Positions 59,775-64,000 of a stretch of 64,000 nt of DNA are shown piece after piece (the first letter of the stretch is position 1; each line of letters begins with the position of its first letter). The position numbers and the translations under genes are program-made. The DNA is from Cognatishimia sp. SS12 (GTDB taxonomy: Bacteria > Pseudomonadota > Alphaproteobacteria > Rhodobacterales > Rhodobacteraceae): positions 682,001 to 746,000 of the forward strand of contig NZ_JAQNCZ010000001.1 in NCBI RefSeq assembly GCF_028369055.1. Reading direction: 5' to 3'. Below the pieces are notes generated by a model, which made no database searches, was not told the DNA's origin, and saw nothing but the letters and a program-made list of their open reading frames with translations.

Positions 59775-62570
59775 TTACCCTTTCATTTGCGCCGGACGTG
59801 CCAATGCGGCCTCAATCACCGCGCTCGCCTTTGCGGCAGCATCTGACAGCAGCGCTTCCAGCGCAGACAGACTTGGCGCATGCAGCACCCGTTGTAAAAA
59901 GGCGCAGCCACCCGCGCCGAGGTCTTTGGGGTCAGGCGCCGAACTGCCCAAAAGCCGGGTGGCAATCTGCAAGGTCAGATATTGATCATAGACCGTTTTC
60001 AAAGTGTCCGCTTCGTCCCCGGACAACCAGCCGCACGCAGCACCCGCGTCAAGAGCCGCGCGAATGTCGCAATCCGCGCAGCCCGCCATCAGGGCCGCGG
60101 CCTGCGCCGTCAATTCGATATCCTGTAGCCGCCCCGCGCCGATCTTTGCATCCAGCGGCCCGGCACTGCTTTTCGCCGAGGCGATCTTAGCGCGCATGTC
60201 ACGCACATCGGCGCGCAGTTTCGCCTCGTCTGATGGCTGTGCCAGCAGCTGGGCGCGAAACGCTTCGACTTCCTCCATCAGATCCGCCGCCCCGGTGACG
60301 GCCCGCGCGCGGGTCAGCGCCAGATGCTCCCAGGTCCAGGCCTGGTTTTTCTGATAATCCTGAAACGACGCCAGTGAGGTGGCCACCGGCCCCTGCGTGC
60401 CAGATGGGCGCAGACGCATGTCCACCTCGTAAAGCCGCCCTTCGGCCATCGGCGCACTGAGCGCTGTGACCAACGCTTGCGTCAGCCGGGCGTAATACAT
60501 GCGACTGGGCAAAGGCCGTTTGCCCTCTGACATCTCAACCCCGGCGGGATCATAGATCACGATCAGATCAAGGTCAGAGCTTGCGTTCAACATCCGCGCG
60601 CCCAGCGACCCCATGCCCAGTACCATTGCGCCGCGCCCGGGCATTGGGCCATGTTTCTCGGCAAACTTATCGGCGACCACCGGCCAGAGCGCGCCAAGCA
60701 CAACATCCGCCAGTTCGGCATAATGTCGGCCCGCTTCCGGCGCCGTGATCAAACCGCGCAGGTGATGCACGCCAATGCGGAAATGCCATTCTTTTGTCCA
60801 GCGCCGCGCGGCATCCAGCTTGCGTTCGTAATCATCGCCTTCGGCAGCCAATCGGGGCGCAAGGCTGTTTTGCAATGCCTCTGCGCCGGGCCAGTCGGCG
60901 AAAAATGACCCGCCAATCACCGCATCAAATACCCCGGAATTCCGCGACAGATAGCGCGCAAGTTCTGGCGCAGTTCCAACAATATCAATCAGCAGATCGA
61001 CCAATTGCGGGTTGGCTTCGAAGAGCGAAAACACCTGCACACCCGCAGGCAACCCGGCCAGAAAGCCATCCAGCGCCAAAAGCGCCTCCCCGGGGCGGGC
61101 GGTGCCCGACAGTTTTTGCAGCAATTCCGGGCGCAGGCGGTTGAAAATTTTTACCGCGCGCTCTGATCGCAGGGCCGGATAGCTGCGCCAACGCTCCAGC
61201 ACGTCGGGGTCAAAGGCATGACTGGGTTCGTCTGGCGCAGGTGCCATCGCATCGGGCGCGAAGAAGCCTTCGGTCAGCTCATGCACCTCTTCGATCCGGG
61301 CGCGGATATCATCGCGCAGCGCCTGCTGGTCCAGCCCCATCAGGCAAGCGATCCGCTCGATCCCCTCTGCGGATTTGGGCAGATCATGGGTCTGGGCATC
61401 ATTGATCATCTGAATGCGATGCTCCAGCTCGCGGTGTGCGCGGTAATGCGCGCTCAGCTTGGTGGAAACATCCGCGGGCACCCAGCCCTTGCCTGCCAGC
61501 GCGCCAAGCATCGGCACGGTCTTGCGCCCGCGCAACTCAGGATCACGCCCCCCGGCGATGAGCTGGCGGGTCTGTGTGAAAAACTCGATCTCGCGAATGC
61601 CGCCCCGGCCGAGTTTCATATTGTGCCCTTCCAGCGGCTGATGACCGCCCAGCCCCTTGTGTTCGCGAATGCGCAGGCGCATGTCATGGGCATCCTGAAT
61701 GGCGGCAAAATCCAGATGCTTGCGCCAGACAAACGGGCGCAGGGCCTCAATGAACCGCGCCCCGGCTGCCACATCGCCGGCGGCGGGCCGCGCCTTGATG
61801 TAAGCGGCACGTTCCCAAGTGCGTCCAAGGCTTTCGTAATAGCGCTCTGCCGCCTCCATGGCGAGGCAAACGGGCGTCACCGCCGGATCGGGGCGCAGGC
61901 GCAGATCGGTGCGAAAAACATAGCCTTCGCCAGTCAGATCGCTGAGCATCGCCATCGCGCGGCGCGTGGCTCGCACAAAGCTGGCGCGGGCATCATAAAA
62001 ATCCGCCGGGTCAAACCGAGTTTCATCAAACAAGCAGATCAGGTCGATATCGCTGGAATAATTCAATTCATGCGCGCCCATCTTGCCCATGGCCAACGCC
62101 ACCATGCCGCCGCAGGTGGCGATGTCATCCTCGCTGGCACCCGGCAGTTTCTTGCGTCGAATCTCGGTGGCGATGGTCGCCTGCAACGCCAATTGGCACG
62201 ACAGATCCGCGAAATCCGTCAACGCGCCCGTGACCTTTTCCAAGGGCCAGACCGCTGCGATATCCGCCAATGCGGTCATAAGCGCCACGCGGCGTTTGGC
62301 CTGTCGCAGTGCAAAGGGCAATTGGTCCGGTGCCGTGGCGCGCAGGTCTTCAAAAATGGTGTCCAACGCCGTGTCCGGTGCTTCCAGCGCTTGAGGCAGC
62401 CAGTCGGCCTCGCGCCTTAAGAGCGTGTTGAGGTAAAAACTGCTGCCCGCAACCCCCGCCACAAGCGCCGCAAGATCGCCGGAAAACATCGGGTAGAGCG
62501 CGGCGGTTTCCTGCCCCAGATCAGCATCAAAGGCGCGCGGCAAACGGGTGATCGCAGATTGAAATTCCAT
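59775..62570 (-). CDS. glnE: Bifunctional glutamine synthetase adenylyltransferase/adenylyl-removing enzyme
   Basis: 931 residues with two nucleotidyltransferase domains, each followed by a helical regulatory region. The N-terminal adenylyl-removing domain has LAMGKMGAHELNYSSDIDL and the C-terminal adenylyl transferase domain has LGMGSLGARMLNASSDLDL. GlnE adds or removes AMP on glutamine synthetase according to PII and glutamine, setting ammonium assimilation. Start: ATG at 62570 gives the family-like MEFQSAITRLPRAFD and a promoter ends 6 nt upstream. A longer reading to 62657 would cross that promoter and add 29 atypical residues. Confidence 0.93.
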   Translation of the reverse strand: MEFQSAITRLPRAFDADLGQETAALYPMFSGDLAALVAGVAGSSFYLNTLLRREADWLPQALEAPDTALDTIFEDLRATAPDQLPFALRQAKRRVALMTALADIAAVWPLEKVTGALTDFADLSCQLALQATIATEIRRKKLPGASEDDIATCGGMVALAMGKMGAHELNYSSDIDLICLFDETRFDPADFYDARASFVRATRRAMAMLSDLTGEGYVFRTDLRLRPDPAVTPVCLAMEAAERYYESLGRTWERAAYIKARPAAGDVAAGARFIEALRPFVWRKHLDFAAIQDAHDMRLRIREHKGLGGHQPLEGHNMKLGRGGIREIEFFTQTRQLIAGGRDPELRGRKTVPMLGALAGKGWVPADVSTKLSAHYRAHRELEHRIQMINDAQTHDLPKSAEGIERIACLMGLDQQALRDDIRARIEEVHELTEGFFAPDAMAPAPDEPSHAFDPDVLERWRSYPALRSERAVKIFNRLRPELLQKLSGTARPGEALLALDGFLAGLPAGVQVFSLFEANPQLVDLLIDIVGTAPELARYLSRNSGVFDAVIGGSFFADWPGAEALQNSLAPRLAAEGDDYERKLDAARRWTKEWHFRIGVHHLRGLITAPEAGRHYAELADVVLGALWPVVADKFAEKHGPMPGRGAMVLGMGSLGARMLNASSDLDLIVIYDPAGVEMSEGKRPLPSRMYYARLTQALVTALSAPMAEGRLYEVDMRLRPSGTQGPVATSLASFQDYQKNQAWTWEHLALTRARAVTGAADLMEEVEAFRAQLLAQPSDEAKLRADVRDMRAKIASAKSSAGPLDAKIGAGRLQDIELTAQAAALMAGCADCDIRAALDAGAACGWLSGDEADTLKTVYDQYLTLQIATRLLGSSAPDPKDLGAGGCAFLQRVLHAPSLSALEALLSDAAAKASAVIEAALARPAQMKG

Positions 62571-62576
62571 GCCCAA

Positions 62577-62605
62577 AGCATGCGGCGCGGCGCTGTGAGC
62601 GTCAA
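62577..62605 (-). promoter_or_regulatory. Candidate leaderless promoter of glnE
   Basis: Minus strand: TTGACG (62605-62600), 17-bp spacer, CATGCT (62582-62577), 6 nt, ATG at 62570, with no usable Shine-Dalgarno. The -35 is strong and the -10 weak. Confidence 0.45.
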
Positions 62606-62703
62606 CATCAGGCAGACGCACTTGGCATGAAAAATTCGCAGGATCATCATGCAGCAACCGATCATTTGAACGGATGGCAAGGCAATCATTTCAATTGGGG
62701 AAA

Positions 62704-62779
<76 letters not shown>

Positions 62780-62789
62780 GATGACGCGG

Positions 62790-62818
62790 CTTTTAGCTCT
62801 GGCGCGCCGAGGCTTCAA
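62790..62818 (-). promoter_or_regulatory. Promoter of tRNA-Val
   Basis: Minus strand: TTGAAG (62818-62813), 17-bp spacer, TAAAAG (62795-62790), ending 10 nt before the mature tRNA. Confidence 0.65.
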
Positions 62819-62877
62819 GCGGAAAATGCATCAATGCGGCAACTTCTTTTGCGCCGCTAAACGCCCAAAAAAGGCCC

Positions 62878-62905
62878 ATAAAAAAACGCGCCCATGGGCG
62901 CGTTT
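62878..62905 (-). terminator. Intrinsic terminator after lon
   Basis: The perfect palindrome AAACGCGCCCA/TGGGCGCGTTT (62884-62905) is followed on the minus strand by an extended T run. It lies about 30 bp beyond the lon stop. Confidence 0.9.
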
Positions 62906-62936
62906 AGTTTTTATATCAATGCGTTATACGCAAGAT

Positions 62937-64000
62937 TTAATGTGTCACCGCGCCGGCTGCACTCTCAGGCTTAAGCGCCGCTGCCGCAGCTTCTTCGGCG
63001 GCTTCGTCCCATTCAACCGGCTCAGGCTTTGCGACAAGCGCCTTTTCCAGCACTTCGGAGACATGGGTGACCGGGATGATATCGAGCCCCTCTTTCACAT
63101 TGTCCGGGATATCGGCGAGATCTTTTTCATTCTCTTCTGGGATCAGCACGGTTTTGATCCCGCCGCGCAGGGCCGCCAGCAGTTTTTCTTTCAGCCCACC
63201 AATCGGCATGGCATTGCCGCGCAGCGACACCTCACCCGTCATCGCGATATCCTTGCGGATCGGAATGCCGGTCAGCACAGACACAATGGATGTCACCATC
63301 GCCAAACCCGCCGACGGGCCATCCTTGGGCGTGGCCCCATCGGGCACGTGCACGTGGATATCCCATTTCTCAAACATCGGCGGTTTGACCCCGATCCGCG
63401 GCGCAATCGAGCGCACATAAGACGAGGCTGCATCGATGGATTCTTTCATCACATCGCCCAGCTTACCCGTGGTCTTCATCCGCCCTTTGCCGGGCAGTTT
63501 GAGCGCTTCGATATGCAGAAGATCACCGCCGACGCTGGTATAGGCCAGCCCGGTGACAACACCGACCTGGTCTTTGCTTTCAGCCAGACCATAGCGATAT
63601 TTTTTCACGCCGAGGAAATCATGCAGGTTTTCCGGGGTGACAGTGACTGTCTCCTCTTGGCCCTTCACGATCTTGGTGATCGCCTTACGCGCTGTCTTGC
63701 CAATCTCACGCTCAAGGTTCCGCACGCCCGCTTCGCGGGTGTAGGTGCGGATCATTTCCTGCAAGGCTTCCGGCTCCAGCGTGAATTCCTTGGCTTTGAG
63801 GCCGTGGTTCTTCACCTGCTTCGGAATGAGGTGACGATGCGCAATCTCAGCTTTTTCATCCTCGGTGTAACCCGCCAGCGGAATGATCTCCATCCGGTCG
63901 AGCAATGGCCCCGGCATGTTGTAGCTGTTGGAGGTCGTCAGGAACATCACATCAGATAGATCATATTCCACCTCAAGGTAGTGATCGACAAAGGTGCTGT
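62937..64000 (-). CDS. lon: ATP-dependent protease Lon, C-terminal part (cut by window edge)
   Basis: The frame is open to the last base, so the N-terminal domain and Walker A lie outside. Visible are the end of the AAA+ module (EYDLSDVMFLTTSNSY; GPLLDRMEII), the helical subdomain (ETRV-type region near LEREIGKTARKAITK) and the proteolytic domain with catalytic Ser in TPKDGPSAGLAMV and Lys in IGGLKEKLLAAL. Lon degrades misfolded and regulatory proteins. The C-terminus is Ala/Glu-rich. Its promoter is not in the window, so heat-shock control cannot be judged. Confidence 0.96.
   Translation of the reverse strand, partial: STFVDHYLEVEYDLSDVMFLTTSNSYNMPGPLLDRMEIIPLAGYTEDEKAEIAHRHLIPKQVKNHGLKAKEFTLEPEALQEMIRTYTREAGVRNLEREIGKTARKAITKIVKGQEETVTVTPENLHDFLGVKKYRYGLAESKDQVGVVTGLAYTSVGGDLLHIEALKLPGKGRMKTTGKLGDVMKESIDAASSYVRSIAPRIGVKPPMFEKWDIHVHVPDGATPKDGPSAGLAMVTSIVSVLTGIPIRKDIAMTGEVSLRGNAMPIGGLKEKLLAALRGGIKTVLIPEENEKDLADIPDNVKEGLDIIPVTHVSEVLEKALVAKPEPVEWDEAAEEAAAAALKPESAAGAVTH

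Noticed and set aside
61218-62420. 400-codon plus-strand frame opposite glnE
   Set aside because: Opposite the conserved adenylyl-removing domain, no independent evidence.

Overview
The window looks like a stretch of chromosome from an alphaproteobacterium of the order Rhodobacterales (Roseobacter/Rhodobacter group). The basis is high G+C with strong third-position bias and several gene orders I recall from that group: olsB / bamE / DUF177-rpmF-plsX-fabH-ihfA-merR, dgt-argS-SPOR-nagZ-scpA-scpB, and a dksA to RlmI-like block resembling the R. sphaeroides RSP_2654-RSP_2647 neighbourhood. Nearly everything is core housekeeping. I see no phage, insertion sequence, CRISPR array, plasmid function or rRNA. 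There are two tRNA genes, Pro(GGG) and Val(TAC).

Layout. 1-3.8 kb: end of an ABC-F ATPase, MarC, a membrane retropepsin-like protease, and pepA-holC on the minus strand. 3.9-11.4 kb: an envelope operon lptF-lptG-lptD-surA-pdxA-rsmA in which the first five genes are joined by four stop/start overlaps. 11.4-14.2 kb: prfA-prmC-DUF4167 (minus). 14.2-24.1 kb: a small Cys-containing exported protein, an outer-membrane barrel, mazG, an iron-binding periplasmic protein, nucleoside hydrolase, GNAT, SelO, PhzF, a DEAD-box helicase, a Fur/Mur regulator and an EamA transporter. 24.1-31.2 kb: orphan PAS histidine kinase, eno, MEKHLA-cupin pair, anmK, tyrS, an SDR. 31.2-39.8 kb: uup, olsB, bamE, the DUF177-rpmF-plsX-fabH-ihfA-merR block, tRNA-Pro and a dCTP deaminase-family gene. 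39.8-49.7 kb: Lrp/MFS divergent pair, a tiny basic protein, scpB-scpA-nagZ-SPOR-argS, a degenerate SDR, dgt, an A-type Fe-S carrier and a SRPBCC protein. 49.8-64 kb: xthA, a flavin monooxygenase, a DksA variant, a MoxR-DUF2927-small membrane protein-VWA cassette, DedA, M48 peptidase, PIN and RlmI-like methyltransferase, glnE, tRNA-Val and the 3' part of lon.

Themes. Envelope assembly is prominent: LPS transport (lptFGD), OMP chaperone (surA), BamE, peptidoglycan recycling (nagZ, anmK), ornithine lipid (olsB) and phospholipid/fatty acid entry (plsX, fabH). Translation and RNA genes form the second theme (prfA, prmC, rsmA, tyrS, argS, two ABC-F, RlmI-like, DEAD helicase, tRNAs).

The most interesting signals are three. 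First, a recurrent promoter geometry places a -10 hexamer exactly 6 nt before the ATG, with no Shine-Dalgarno, at marC, the 96-aa exported protein, selO, the MEKHLA gene, uup, xthA, the M48 gene and glnE; this predicts leaderless mRNAs. Second, the MoxR/VWA cassette carries an uncharacterised DUF2927 lipoprotein with an HEELAQ motif and a 55-aa two-helix membrane protein. Third, there are candidate operators: TGAACG-CA-CGTTCA inside the SDR promoter, and TGA-N9-TCA in front of the iron-binding protein gene. All functional calls rest on motifs and family knowledge read by eye; no database search was run.
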